A DNA stretch of 55,027 nucleotides from Streptosporangiales bacterium (GTDB lineage: Bacteria; Actinomycetota; Actinomycetes; Streptosporangiales; WHST01): assembly GCA_009379825.1 (NCBI GenBank), contig WHTA01000034.1, forward strand, positions 1 to 55,027, read 5' to 3'. The position numbers and the translations under genes were made by a program. How positions within the stretch are numbered: the first letter of the stretch is position 1; each line of letters begins with the position of its first letter. The notes below the pieces were generated by a model. That model searched no databases, was not told the origin of the DNA, and saw nothing but the letters and a program-made list of their open reading frames with translations. Below are positions 1 to 7,878 of this stretch, one piece after another.

Positions 1-97
1 AGTGGTGCGCACCAGTTGGTCGCAAGAGAAGGCCCCGACGGGCTGCCACCCGCCGAGGCCAGATGCGAAAGCCAGCTCCCCTGCGAGAGGAACAGCC

Positions 98-502
98 ATG
101 CGTAGCCAGCCTACGGCGCGTGTAACCCTGAACGACAGTCCTGTCCCGGTCGCACCTGGATGGGCTGACCACATCGGCGATCGAGGGCCGGTCGTGGTCG
201 ACGTGAGCATGCAGGTTGGCCTCGATGCCGACGACGTCGCTGCCGCCCTGTGGATTCACCTGGACAGCTGCCCAATCAGTGACGTGGCCTTCGAGGACCC
301 CTACACCTGGGAAATGATCGCCGACGTCCTCGTCAACAACGGTCTTGGTTCCACGATGACGGCGGCACGGGAAGCTACCGCTTACCCGGCCGGCTCTGAG
401 AACCCGGCACTTGCGGCATGGTGCAAGCAGCGCGCCACCGAGCTGCTCACCCACCGCATCACCGGCGGCGTCGACGCTCCGGTCCTGGCGGTGGCACGGT
501 GA
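98..502 (+). CDS. Uncharacterised element protein, tandem paralog 1
   Basis: A 134-residue protein I do not recognise. The frame is open back to the window edge, but the ATG at 98 is preceded by a purine-rich GAGAGGA at suitable spacing, so I use it. The body shares a clear pattern with the next gene: LN near the start, then PGxADxIGxRGP, SMxVxLDAxDVxA, HLDS, and a C-terminal WCxxRAxxLL. That makes the two tandem duplicates. No signal peptide or membrane segment is visible. Its TGA overlaps the GTG of the next gene (GTGA, 499-502), indicating translational coupling in the element's cassette. Function is unknown; it lies upstream of a replication-type ATPase in an integrated element. Confidence 0.6.
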   Translation: MRSQPTARVTLNDSPVPVAPGWADHIGDRGPVVVDVSMQVGLDADDVAAALWIHLDSCPISDVAFEDPYTWEMIADVLVNNGLGSTMTAAREATAYPAGSENPALAAWCKQRATELLTHRITGGVDAPVLAVAR

Positions 503-1224
503 GCGCCGCCAAGACCTCGCTCACTGCCCACGTGAGCCTCAACGGAGCATCGCACACGGTTCGGCCAGGACTGGCCGACGCCATCGGCCAGCGCGGCCCT
601 GCCGCGTTCACCATGAGCATGCACGTCGAGCTGGACGCCGCCGACGTCACGGCGGTCATGCTCGTTCACCTGGACAGCTACTGCGGTACCGTCGCCGACC
701 TGTCGAGTGACGCAGCCGCGCTCCGCATTGTCGCTACTCGTCTTGCGGACCACGGTCTGGGCACCGAGGTGCTGGAGTACCGCGACGCGATCCACCTCAA
801 GGCCGCACCAGCATGCGAACCGCAGTGCGCCAGCCTGCCCGGCGACCGGCACGACGACGAGTGCCTGGTCCCGTGGTGCCTGACGCGGGCACAACGACTG
901 CTCGCCACTGTGGACGGTCCCCGCGCGGAGGTCTCCGATCCTGCGGACCAGGACCGGACCGCGGACCGGGACCGGCCAATTCTGCGGTGGCCCTGTGACC
1001 GCCGGGGACCGGACCCCACCCACCAGGACCCTGCCCGTGGGGACCAGGGTCCGGCTGCGGTCCAACGTGCTCGATGCCGCTGTCATCGTCGCCACCCACG
1101 ACCGGTGCCCACGTGCGGGTTGCCCGATGCGTGCGTACACGGTCAAGCGGGAGCCGGGCAGCTTCCCGCACTGGCGGACCGACGAGGGACTGTGGCACGC
1201 CTCCGACACGGTGGTGGTGGTCCC
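499..1224 (+). CDS. Uncharacterised element protein, tandem paralog 2 (frame runs on into the ATPase gene)
   Basis: Starts at GTG 499 inside the stop of the preceding paralog. Residues 1 to about 140 resemble that gene (LN, PGLADAIGQRGP, SMHVELDAADV, HLDS, WCLTRAQRLL) but add a Cys-containing stretch (CEPQCASLPGD...DDEC). The frame has no stop before the ATPase start at 1225, so a continuous frame 499-2538 (679 codons) exists. From about 995 the translation turns into low-complexity Arg/Pro/His sequence that looks like a shadow of the small gene in another frame. A TGA at 996-998 overlapping that gene's GTG lies in a different frame. I infer that the natural end was about 998 and that a 1-nt slip removed it. 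A genuine fusion with the ATPase cannot be excluded. Confidence 0.45.
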
Positions 1225-1416
1225 GTGATCGACCCGACCTGCTACGGACCACCCGATCCGGTCCCCATCGAGGGACCCGACGGACCGGTTGCGTTGGACC
1301 GCGAGGACCAGTGGTCCGGTGAACCGGTCGCACCGGAACCAGGACCAACCGCCAGGAGACTCGTGCTCACCCAGGCGTCGTCGATTCCACCACGACCGGT
1401 CCGCTGGCTGTGGACC
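916..1416. repeat. Dense cluster of GGACC/GGTCC (GGWCC) pentamers
   Basis: By eye there are 17 GGACC and 7 GGTCC pentamers in these 501 bases. About two in total would be expected at this base composition. Many are spaced 6-12 bases apart, for example around 953-975 and 1007-1027. The cluster covers the end of paralog 2, the small overlapping gene and the start of the RepA-like ATPase. It could be iterons for a replication initiator, a codon or recombination artefact, or a methylation or restriction target set. The sequence shows only the enrichment. Confidence 0.5.
995..1228 (+). CDS. Small Cys-containing element protein
   Basis: A 77-residue protein starting with GTG 995 and ending at TGA 1226-1228, which overlaps the GTG of the ATPase (GTGA). 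In this frame the third codon positions are strongly GC-rich and the translation is balanced. It has a beta-rich core beginning LPVGTRVRLRSN, then CPRAGCPMRAYTV and a GLWHAS segment. In the paralog-2 frame the same bases give Arg/Pro/His-rich nonsense. I take this as the coding frame. The pair of cysteines could bind metal, but one CxxxxC pair alone is weak evidence. Function unknown. The overlap geometry matches every other junction in this cassette. Confidence 0.5.
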   Translation: MTAGDRTPPTRTLPVGTRVRLRSNVLDAAVIVATHDRCPRAGCPMRAYTVKREPGSFPHWRTDEGLWHASDTVVVVP

Positions 1417-2538
1417 GGACGCATCCCGACCGGGCTCATCACGCTGGTTCCGGGCCGCGAGGGCATCGGCAAGTCGCTGTTCATGTCCTGGCTGACCGCA
1501 TGCATCACCACCGGCACACTGCCTGGCGCCAGCCAAGGAACACCACGTCCAGTGATCTACGCGGCCACCGAGGACTCCTGGGCACACACGATCGTCCCGC
1601 GACTACATGCCGCCGGCGCCGACCTCGACCGGGTCTACCGCGTCCAGGTCACCGAAGGCACCAGCACGCACCAACTCACCCTGCCGCACGACTGTGCCGA
1701 CCTGGCCGACCAGATCAACGACCTCGACGTCGCATTGCTTGCCGCCGACCCGCTGCTGTCGCTGATCGCCGCCGAAATCAATACCCACCACGACCGCGAT
1801 CTGCGTACCGCTCTAGAGCCGTTGGCGCAGCTAGCAGACACAACCAGCTGTGCCGTCGTCGGCCTGGCGCACTTCAACAAATCCACGACGACCACCGACG
1901 TGCTGAACCTGATCACCGGCTCCCGCGCGTTCAGCTCCCTGACCCGCGTCGTGCTGGCGATCGCCCGTGACCCCGGCGCCGATGATGACTCGTGCGTCCT
2001 GTCGCTGGAGAAGAACAACGTGGGACGCAAGGACCTACCGTCGCTGCGATACGTCATCGACAGCGTCGACATCACCACACCCGAAGGTCCCGCCGAGGTC
2101 GGCAAGCTCCGGTTCATAGGGGAGACCGACCGCACCGTCAGCGACATCCTCAACGCCGGCAACCAGCCCAAAACGCACGGCGACAACGACCGAGTCGGCC
2201 AGTGGCTGCACGACCAGCTGACCGCACTCGGCGGACAGGCACCGACTGCGCAGCTGCTCGAACTTGCTGCCGAGAACGGGATCGCAGAGCGCACGTTGCG
2301 GAGGGCACGGGAGCGGATCGGCGTGATCGCCACACGCTCCGGGTTCGGCACAGGCTCGGTCTGGCAACTCGCCGAAGATCGCGCTCCGTCTGCCTCCACG
2401 CAACCCGGCCACGTTCCGGCCAACTCCGGCCAGGACACAAACGCTGGCCGGAATGGCCGGAATGGCCGCAACGACACCGCCACCGACCACACGCCGTCAC
2501 TGCACGTCGTCAAGAACCCCGCCGGAGACGCCTCATGA
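1225..2538 (+). CDS. RepA-like AAA/RecA-fold ATPase of the integrated element
   Basis: About 437 residues from GTG 1225. A RecA-fold ATPase core shows a Walker A (PGREGIGKS, about residue 80), a following YAATEDSW motif, a hydrophobic strand ending in LLAADPLLSL (Walker B-like) and an AHFNKS sensor region. This layout fits the AAA_25/RepA family of hexameric plasmid helicases. A C-terminal winged-helix-like segment (GIAERTLRRARERIG) and a Gly/Arg/Asn-rich tail follow. It probably drives replication or mobilisation of the excised element. The upstream frame is open to 499, so a longer 679-codon product is formally possible. The 3' end overlaps the next gene by ATGA (2535-2538). Confidence 0.7.
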   Translation: MIDPTCYGPPDPVPIEGPDGPVALDREDQWSGEPVAPEPGPTARRLVLTQASSIPPRPVRWLWTGRIPTGLITLVPGREGIGKSLFMSWLTACITTGTLPGASQGTPRPVIYAATEDSWAHTIVPRLHAAGADLDRVYRVQVTEGTSTHQLTLPHDCADLADQINDLDVALLAADPLLSLIAAEINTHHDRDLRTALEPLAQLADTTSCAVVGLAHFNKSTTTTDVLNLITGSRAFSSLTRVVLAIARDPGADDDSCVLSLEKNNVGRKDLPSLRYVIDSVDITTPEGPAEVGKLRFIGETDRTVSDILNAGNQPKTHGDNDRVGQWLHDQLTALGGQAPTAQLLELAAENGIAERTLRRARERIGVIATRSGFGTGSVWQLAEDRAPSASTQPGHVPANSGQDTNAGRNGRNGRNDTATDHTPSLHVVKNPAGDAS

Positions 2539-2975
2539 CCAGCCCTGCCACCATCGCCCAAGACGACCAGTACAAGGCCGCCTGCCGCGACGCTCTCGGC
2601 GTCCTCCACGCCCTGGCGTGCGCCCAGAAGATCCCGGTCCACCACGGCGCCACCGATTGGCTCAGAGAACACCTCCGAGCCCTTGAGGGCGCCATCAGGG
2701 CCGGCACAGCCCGACCTTGCCCACACCTACGGCCAGCACCGCGAGTCATCCACGCTGCGGTCTGGGCACCCGGCCGCCTGACGTGCGGTCAGTGTGCCCA
2801 TGAGCTGACCCCAGACGCCATCGAGGACGCCACCTGCGACCGGTGCCGCCGCTACGTCACCCGCATCCATCCCTGCATGGTCGCAGCCGGCCCAGTGCTG
2901 TTCAGCTACGGGCTGTGCCGCGCCTGCCACGCCGTCACGATGCCGCACCGCGTTCGAGAGGACCGCCACTCATGA
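2535..2975 (+). CDS. Zinc-ribbon-like element protein
   Basis: A 146-residue protein starting at the ATG that overlaps the ATPase stop. The N-terminal half looks helical. The C-terminal half has CGQC, then CDRC about 20 residues later, a further isolated Cys, and CRAC near the end. These could form one or two zinc ribbons. Proteins of this size and pattern sit between replication and excision genes in actinobacterial integrative elements, but I cannot name a family. Its stop overlaps the excisionase ATG (2972-2975). Nucleic-acid binding or protein-protein contact are the most plausible roles. Confidence 0.6.
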   Translation: MTSPATIAQDDQYKAACRDALGVLHALACAQKIPVHHGATDWLREHLRALEGAIRAGTARPCPHLRPAPRVIHAAVWAPGRLTCGQCAHELTPDAIEDATCDRCRRYVTRIHPCMVAAGPVLFSYGLCRACHAVTMPHRVREDRHS

Positions 2976-3250
2976 CGAACGTCCTGCCCTTCACTGCCCG
3001 CCAGAACGGCGACGACGGCGCCGAGCATGCAGAGCTGGCGGCCGTCCTGCGGATGACGAACTCCCCCGCCGTCTTCACCGTCCACGAGGTCGCCCACCTG
3101 CTCTCGCTCTCCCCCGGGAGCACCTACCAGCTGTGCCGAAGCGGCGAGATACCCGCGCTGAAGCTCGGCAACCGGTGGGTCATCCCCAAGCGCAGGTTCC
3201 ACGCCTGGCTGGACAACCTGCCCACCGCTGACCCGGACGAGGAGGTCTGA
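2972..3250 (+). CDS. xis: Excisionase-type helix-turn-helix protein
   Basis: A 92-residue protein whose C-terminal 55 residues form a MerR/HTH_17-like DNA-binding domain: FTVHEVAHLLSLSPGSTYQLCRSGEIPALKLGNRWVIPKRRF, shown here as a region from about residue 36 to 78. This is the standard excisionase arrangement, with a recognition helix after the LLS turn and the wing K-L-G-N-R-W. It overlaps the upstream gene by four bases and is followed one base later by the integrase ATG, so Xis and Int are probably co-translated. It likely directs excision from the tRNA-Ile site and may also regulate transcription. Confidence 0.8.
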   Translation: MTNVLPFTARQNGDDGAEHAELAAVLRMTNSPAVFTVHEVAHLLSLSPGSTYQLCRSGEIPALKLGNRWVIPKRRFHAWLDNLPTADPDEEV

Positions 3251-3251
3251 C

Positions 3252-4493
3252 ATGGGCTGGGAGATGCGCACACCAGCCGGAACCTGGCGCGCGAACTGGC
3301 GCGACCCGTCGGGCCGCCAGCGCTCCAAGACGTTCGCCACGCGGCGGGCTGCCCGGGAGCACGTCGCAGCCATGGAGTCCGCCAAGAGCCAGGGTGGCTA
3401 TGTCGACCCCGCCGCCGGCAAGCGACGGTTCGGGCCGTACGCGCGAGCGTGGCTGACTGGGCAGAGTCACGAGAGCACGACGCTGGCGCGGGACCGCTCG
3501 ATCCTGGAACACCACATCATCGAGCGGTGGGGTAGGTGGCCGATCGGCGCTGTCACGTTCTCGGGGTTGCAGAGCTGGACCACCGAGCTCGGGAGGAGTC
3601 TCGCCCCGGCGACCGTGGCTCAGTGCCACCGGATTACCCGAGCGGTCCTCGCGGCAGCGGTGCGGGACCGACTGATCACGCACAACCCGGCCGACGGAAT
3701 CAAGCTGCCGCGAGCCCGCAAGCGAGACATCGACTTCCGGGTCATCAGTCGCGAGGACCTGCTGACGAAGCTTCTGCCGGCCGTGCCGGAGCGCTACCGG
3801 ATCCTGCCGTCGCTCGCGGCTGGCGCCGGACTGCGGTGGGGTGAGTGCCTGGGGCTCCAGTGGCGGTCGGTCAACCTGGACTCGGAAACGCTGGACGTAG
3901 GCCGCGTCCTCGTCGAGGTCGCAGGACGGGTCACGGAGAAGCCGTACCCGAAGACTGCCGCTGGTCGGCGGACGGTGCCGCTCGCGCCGTTCCTGTCGTG
4001 TTTGCTCCGCGACCTGGCCAAGTCAGCCGACCCCGCCCCGTCCGACCCGGTCGCCGTAGGCCCAGCCGGCGGCAACCTGCTACGGGGTAACTTCCGCCGC
4101 CGGATCTGGATACCGGCTCTTGTGGACGCAGGCCTGCTGCCGGGTCTCTCGCTCGCCACCGAAGACGGTCAGCTCGTGGCCACCTGGCCTGACGAGGCCG
4201 GACGTCCGTGCCGCCGGGCGTACCGCACACGGCGGGCGGCGTACTCAGCGCTCGGGACGCACCTACCGCCGGGTGCCCTGCGGTTCCACGACCTCAGGCA
4301 CTCCTACGCGACCTGGCTCGTGTCCGCCGGCGTGCCCATCAACGACATCGCAGCCATCCTCGGACACGCCAAACCGACGACGACGCTCAGCATCTACGTG
4401 CACCGCTCCGACGACCGATTTCAGCGGGTCCGAGAGGCGCTTGCTGACTTTTCGCTGACTTTCGACGACGACGAGGGCGACGAAGGTGAGTGA
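3252..4493 (+). CDS. int: Tyrosine recombinase (integrase) of a tRNA-Ile-targeted element
   Basis: A 413-residue phage-type integrase. An N-terminal AP2-like arm-binding region (WEMRTPAGTWRANWRDPSG) is followed by a SAM-like core-binding domain (about 65-165) and the catalytic domain. The catalytic residues are visible: Arg in AGLRWGE, Lys in PKTAAGRRT, His-x-x-Arg in FHDLRHSYATW, His in ILGHAKPTTT and the nucleophile Tyr in LSIYVHR. The domain carries an insertion of about 60 residues before the HxxR box. The gene reads toward the tRNA-Ile 3' end and stops 43 bases before it, the usual place for an integrase using that tRNA as attB. The extreme C-terminus is acidic. Confidence 0.93.
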   Translation: MGWEMRTPAGTWRANWRDPSGRQRSKTFATRRAAREHVAAMESAKSQGGYVDPAAGKRRFGPYARAWLTGQSHESTTLARDRSILEHHIIERWGRWPIGAVTFSGLQSWTTELGRSLAPATVAQCHRITRAVLAAAVRDRLITHNPADGIKLPRARKRDIDFRVISREDLLTKLLPAVPERYRILPSLAAGAGLRWGECLGLQWRSVNLDSETLDVGRVLVEVAGRVTEKPYPKTAAGRRTVPLAPFLSCLLRDLAKSADPAPSDPVAVGPAGGNLLRGNFRRRIWIPALVDAGLLPGLSLATEDGQLVATWPDEAGRPCRRAYRTRRAAYSALGTHLPPGALRFHDLRHSYATWLVSAGVPINDIAAILGHAKPTTTLSIYVHRSDDRFQRVREALADFSLTFDDDEGDEGE

Positions 4494-4495
4494 TG

Positions 4496-4516
4496 GAGAG
4501 CCTCGTTGTGGCTCTC
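4496..4516. terminator. Hairpin between integrase and tRNA-Ile
   Basis: A perfect 7-bp inverted repeat GAGAGCC/GGCTCTC with a 7-base loop follows the integrase stop directly. There is no T-tract, as is common for actinobacterial terminators. It could terminate both the integrase transcript and the oppositely oriented tRNA transcript, or form part of the attachment region. Confidence 0.45.
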
Positions 4517-4535
4517 ACCTGCGGAAACGTGGGGG

Positions 4536-4610
4536 TGGGGCTACCTGGACTTGAACCAGGGACCTCTTCCTTATCAGGGAAGCGCTCTAACCGGACTGAG
4601 CTATAGCCCC
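4536..4610 (-). tRNA. tRNA-Ile (anticodon GAU)
   Basis: The minus strand folds as a cloverleaf: acceptor GGGGCTA/TAGCCCC, D arm GCTC...GAGC, anticodon stem CTTCC/GGAAG with loop CTGATAA, and T arm CCTGG TTCAAGT CCAGG. The discriminator base is A and no CCA is encoded. The anticodon GAU and the place downstream of gyrA fit the conserved actinobacterial tRNA-Ile. Its 3' end faces the integrase, so it is the integration target and still reads as an intact gene. Confidence 0.96.
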
Positions 4611-4710
4611 GAGGACCTGCGAACCGGCCCGTGGTGGTGCGGCCGTGGTCAGCGAGCTTACCGCACCCGGTGGCGGCGAGGCGGGACGGGCCCCGTTGGA
4701 TCGGCCGGGG

Positions 4711-5313
4711 TTACTCCGCCTCGGAGAGGGTGACCTCGATGCCGCCGACCAGGCTGGTGACGAGGTTGTAGACGAAGCCGCCGAGGGTCGCGAGGGCGGT
4801 GATGAGCACGACGTTGACCGCGCCGAGTACGGCGGTCCAGCCGAGGATGGTCTTCGCCGAGAGCCAGGTGGCGACGTCCCAGGTGTCGTTGCCGCCGGCG
4901 AGGTCCCTGGCGGTGCTGATCAGCGAGTCGAAAACGCCCATCGCGGACAGCACCGAGTAGAGCACGGCGACGGCGACGAACAGCACCACGAACAGGACGA
5001 GCGAGACGACGAAGCTGAACTTCATCACCGACCACGGGTCGATCCTGCTCAGCAGCAGGTGGGCCCGCCGGGGCGCCCGGGAACGGCCGCCGCCGATACG
5101 CGGCTGGGTCCCCGTCGTCCTGGTGGGGATCAGCTTGCCCTGCGAACCTGTCTGCGGACCAGACGACTGTTGCGCACCGCCCGACTGTCCAGTCTGGCCG
5201 CCTTGCTGGCCGGACTGTTCCTGCGTCGGACGCGCGGCACCCTGCTGCGCGGAACGTCCCTGCGTGCCGGTCGCCGTGGTGCCACGCGTGGCGAAGCGCT
5301 TCAAGTCGCTCAC
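4711..5313 (-). CDS. DUF3566 membrane protein downstream of gyrA
   Basis: A 200-residue protein matching the gene that follows gyrA in actinobacteria (Rv0007 in M. tuberculosis). The N-terminal 90 residues are low-complexity Gly/Gln/Ser/Thr-rich and presumably cytoplasmic and disordered. The DUF3566 domain follows, with an [11 protein letters not shown] entry and two membrane segments, at about residues 110-135 and 160-185. The ATG overlaps the gyrA stop (positions 5310-5313), so the two are translationally coupled. Function is not established; the tight pairing with gyrase is conserved but unexplained. Confidence 0.88.
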   Translation of the reverse strand: MSDLKRFATRGTTATGTQGRSAQQGAARPTQEQSGQQGGQTGQSGGAQQSSGPQTGSQGKLIPTRTTGTQPRIGGGRSRAPRRAHLLLSRIDPWSVMKFSFVVSLVLFVVLFVAVAVLYSVLSAMGVFDSLISTARDLAGGNDTWDVATWLSAKTILGWTAVLGAVNVVLITALATLGGFVYNLVTSLVGGIEVTLSEAE

Positions 5314-7805
5314 GCGTCCCCCTCTCCGGGTTCGTCGACCACCGCCTCGGCGTTCCTGGCGATGCCAACGACCTCGTCGCCATCAGCCAGATTGATGAGA
5401 CGTACCCCCATGGTGTCACGACCCAACGGGCGGAGTTCACCCTCCGTCACCCGGGTGCGAATCACCCCTCCGGCTGCCGTGATCGCATAGAGCTCGTCGC
5501 CCTCCTCCACGATCAAGGCACCGACCAGTGAACCACGTTCGTCCGTCGTCCGCATAGCTTTGATGCCGAGCCCACCGCGGCCCTTCACCGTCCACTCGTC
5601 GACGGGGGTGCGCTTGGCGTAACCGGCGGACGTCGCGGTGAACACGTACGAGTCCTGCCGCACGACCTCGAGCGCGAGCAGCTCGTCGCCGTCCCTGAAC
5701 CGCATGCCGATGACGCCGCTGGTCGCCCGGCCCATCGGCCGCAGCGCCTCGTCGGACGCGTGGAACCGGATCGACATGCCGTCCCTGGAGACCAGCAGCA
5801 CGTCGTCTTCCGGCCCGATCAGGCGGGCGCCGATCAGCTCGTCGCCGTCGCGCAGGTTGACCGCGATCAGGCCGCCGGTGCGCGGCGAGTCGTAGTCGGT
5901 GAGCTTGGTCTTCTTCACCAGCCCGCGCTTTGTCGCGACGACGAGGTACGGAGCTTGCTCGTAGTCGGTCAGCGCGAGCACGCCAGCGATGTGCTCGTCG
6001 GGCTGGAACGCGAGCATGTTCGCCACGTGCTGGCCGCGCGCGTCGCGTACCGCCTCAGGCAGTTCGTACGCCTTCAGCCGGTAGACCCGGCCCATGTTGG
6101 TGAAGAAGAGCAGCCAGTGGTGGGTGTTGGTCACGAAGAAGTGGTTGACGATGTCGTCCTGCTTCAGCGCGGCCCCACGTACGCCGCGCCCACCGCGTCG
6201 CTGCTCCCGGTAGAGGTCCGACTTGGTGCGCTTCGCGTACCCGCCATGGGTGATGGTGACGACGACGTCCTCGCGCGGGATGAGGTCCTCGGCCGTCATG
6301 TCGCCCTCGTGCGGGACGATCTGCGTACGGCGCTCGTCGCCGTACTTGTCCACGATCTCCGCGAGCTCCTCGCTGACGATCTCCCGCTGCCGCTGCGGCG
6401 ACGCGAGGATCGCGTTCAGCTCGGCAATCTCGGCGACCAGCGCGTCGTGCTCGTCCTGCAGCTCCTGGCGTTCCAGCGCGGCCAGCTTGCGCAGCTGCAT
6501 GTCGAGGATCGCCCGCGACTGCACCTCGTCGATCTCAAGGAACTCCATCAGCGCGGTCTGCGCGACCGCGGCCGACTCGCTCGACCGGATCAGGTTGATG
6601 ACCTCGTCGATGCGGTCGATCGCCTTGAGCAGCGCCCGCACGATGTGCAGCCGCTCCTCCCGCTTGCGCAACCGGTACCTTGTGCGCCGGACGATCACGT
6701 CGATCTGGTGGTCGACCCAGTTCCTGACGAACCCGTCGAGCGAGAGCGTGCGCGGCACGCCGTCGACGAGCGCGAGCATGTTCGCGCCGAAGTTGTCCTG
6801 CAGCTGCGTGTGCTTGTAGAGGTTGTTGAGCACGACCTTCGCTACGGCGTCGCGCTTCAGCACCACGACGAGCCGCTGCCCCGCGCGGGCGCTGGACTCG
6901 TCCCTGATGTCGGCGATGCCTTGCACCCGGCCGGTGCTGGCGAGGTCCGCGATCTTCTGCGCGAGGTTGTCCGGGTTCACCATGTACGGCAGCTCGGTCA
7001 CGACGAGGACAGTGCGGCCCCTGTTGTCCTCGTCCACCTCGACGACCGCGCGCATGGTGATCGAACCGCGGCCGGTGCGGTACGCCTGCTCGATGCTGTC
7101 CTTGCCGACGATCAGCGCGCCGGTCGGGAAGTCCGGGCCCTTGATCCGCTCCAGCAGCGCTTCGAGCAGTTCCTCGTTGGTGGCGTCCGGGTTCTCCAGG
7201 AACCACTGCACGCCGGCGGTGACCTCACGCAGGTTGTGCGGCGGGATACTCGTCGCCATACCGACGGCGATGCCGGAAGCCCCGTTGACCAACAGGTTCG
7301 GGAACCGCGCCGGCAACACGTCCGGTTCCTTGGTCTTGCCGTCGTAGTTGTCGGAGAAGTCGACGGTCTCCTCGTCGATGGAGCGGACCATCTCCATCGC
7401 CAGCGGTGCCATCCGGCACTCGGTGTACCGCATGGCCGCGGCGGGGTCGTTGCCGCGGGAGCCGAAGTTGCCCTGGCCGTCGACCAGCGGGTACCGCATC
7501 GACCACGGCTGCGCCAGCCGGACGAGAGCGTCGTAGATCGCGCTGTCACCGTGCGGGTGGTAGTGGCCCATCACATCGCCGACGACGCGAGAACACTTGC
7601 TGTGACTGCGATCCGGGCGATAACCGCCGTCGTACATCGCGTACAGCACGCGCCGGTGCACGGGCTTGAGTCCGTCGCGCACGTCCGGTAGCGCGCGGGA
7701 CACGATGACGCTCATCGCGTAGTCCAGGTACGAGCGCTGCATCTCGACCTGGAGGTCGACGGGTTCGATCGAGTCCCTGCTGGGCACCGTGGCGTCTTCG
7801 GTCAC
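5310..7805 (-). CDS. gyrA: DNA gyrase subunit A
   Basis: An 831-residue GyrA, full length for actinobacteria. It breaks and rejoins DNA in the A2B2 gyrase that introduces negative supercoils. The catalytic tyrosine is Tyr127 in [11 protein letters not shown]. The quinolone-resistance region reads [13 protein letters not shown], with Ser88 and Asp92, the residues associated with susceptibility. The tower and coiled-coil follow, then the C-terminal pinwheel with a GyrA box (QRRGGRG). The end is acidic. It lies 73 bases downstream of gyrB in the same orientation and is coupled to DUF3566 by a four-base overlap. Confidence 0.98.
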   Translation of the reverse strand: MTEDATVPSRDSIEPVDLQVEMQRSYLDYAMSVIVSRALPDVRDGLKPVHRRVLYAMYDGGYRPDRSHSKCSRVVGDVMGHYHPHGDSAIYDALVRLAQPWSMRYPLVDGQGNFGSRGNDPAAAMRYTECRMAPLAMEMVRSIDEETVDFSDNYDGKTKEPDVLPARFPNLLVNGASGIAVGMATSIPPHNLREVTAGVQWFLENPDATNEELLEALLERIKGPDFPTGALIVGKDSIEQAYRTGRGSITMRAVVEVDEDNRGRTVLVVTELPYMVNPDNLAQKIADLASTGRVQGIADIRDESSARAGQRLVVVLKRDAVAKVVLNNLYKHTQLQDNFGANMLALVDGVPRTLSLDGFVRNWVDHQIDVIVRRTRYRLRKREERLHIVRALLKAIDRIDEVINLIRSSESAAVAQTALMEFLEIDEVQSRAILDMQLRKLAALERQELQDEHDALVAEIAELNAILASPQRQREIVSEELAEIVDKYGDERRTQIVPHEGDMTAEDLIPREDVVVTITHGGYAKRTKSDLYREQRRGGRGVRGAALKQDDIVNHFFVTNTHHWLLFFTNMGRVYRLKAYELPEAVRDARGQHVANMLAFQPDEHIAGVLALTDYEQAPYLVVATKRGLVKKTKLTDYDSPRTGGLIAVNLRDGDELIGARLIGPEDDVLLVSRDGMSIRFHASDEALRPMGRATSGVIGMRFRDGDELLALEVVRQDSYVFTATSAGYAKRTPVDEWTVKGRGGLGIKAMRTTDERGSLVGALIVEEGDELYAITAAGGVIRTRVTEGELRPLGRDTMGVRLINLADGDEVVGIARNAEAVVDEPGEGDA

Positions 7806-7878
7806 GCTGATTCCCTCCGTGATACGCAGCCACTCACCGGCGTACGTACATCGCTATCGCTCGACTGCCACATGTCCA

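Noticed and set aside
4506-4733. Plus-strand frame reading GYLDLNQGPLPYQGSALTG
   Set aside because: It is the antisense translation of tRNA-Ile, a known artefact.
5760-7691. 643-codon plus-strand open frame over gyrA
   Set aside because: Long shadow of a high-GC gene; Val/Arg/Asp/His-rich and without domain sense, while gyrA is complete on the minus strand.
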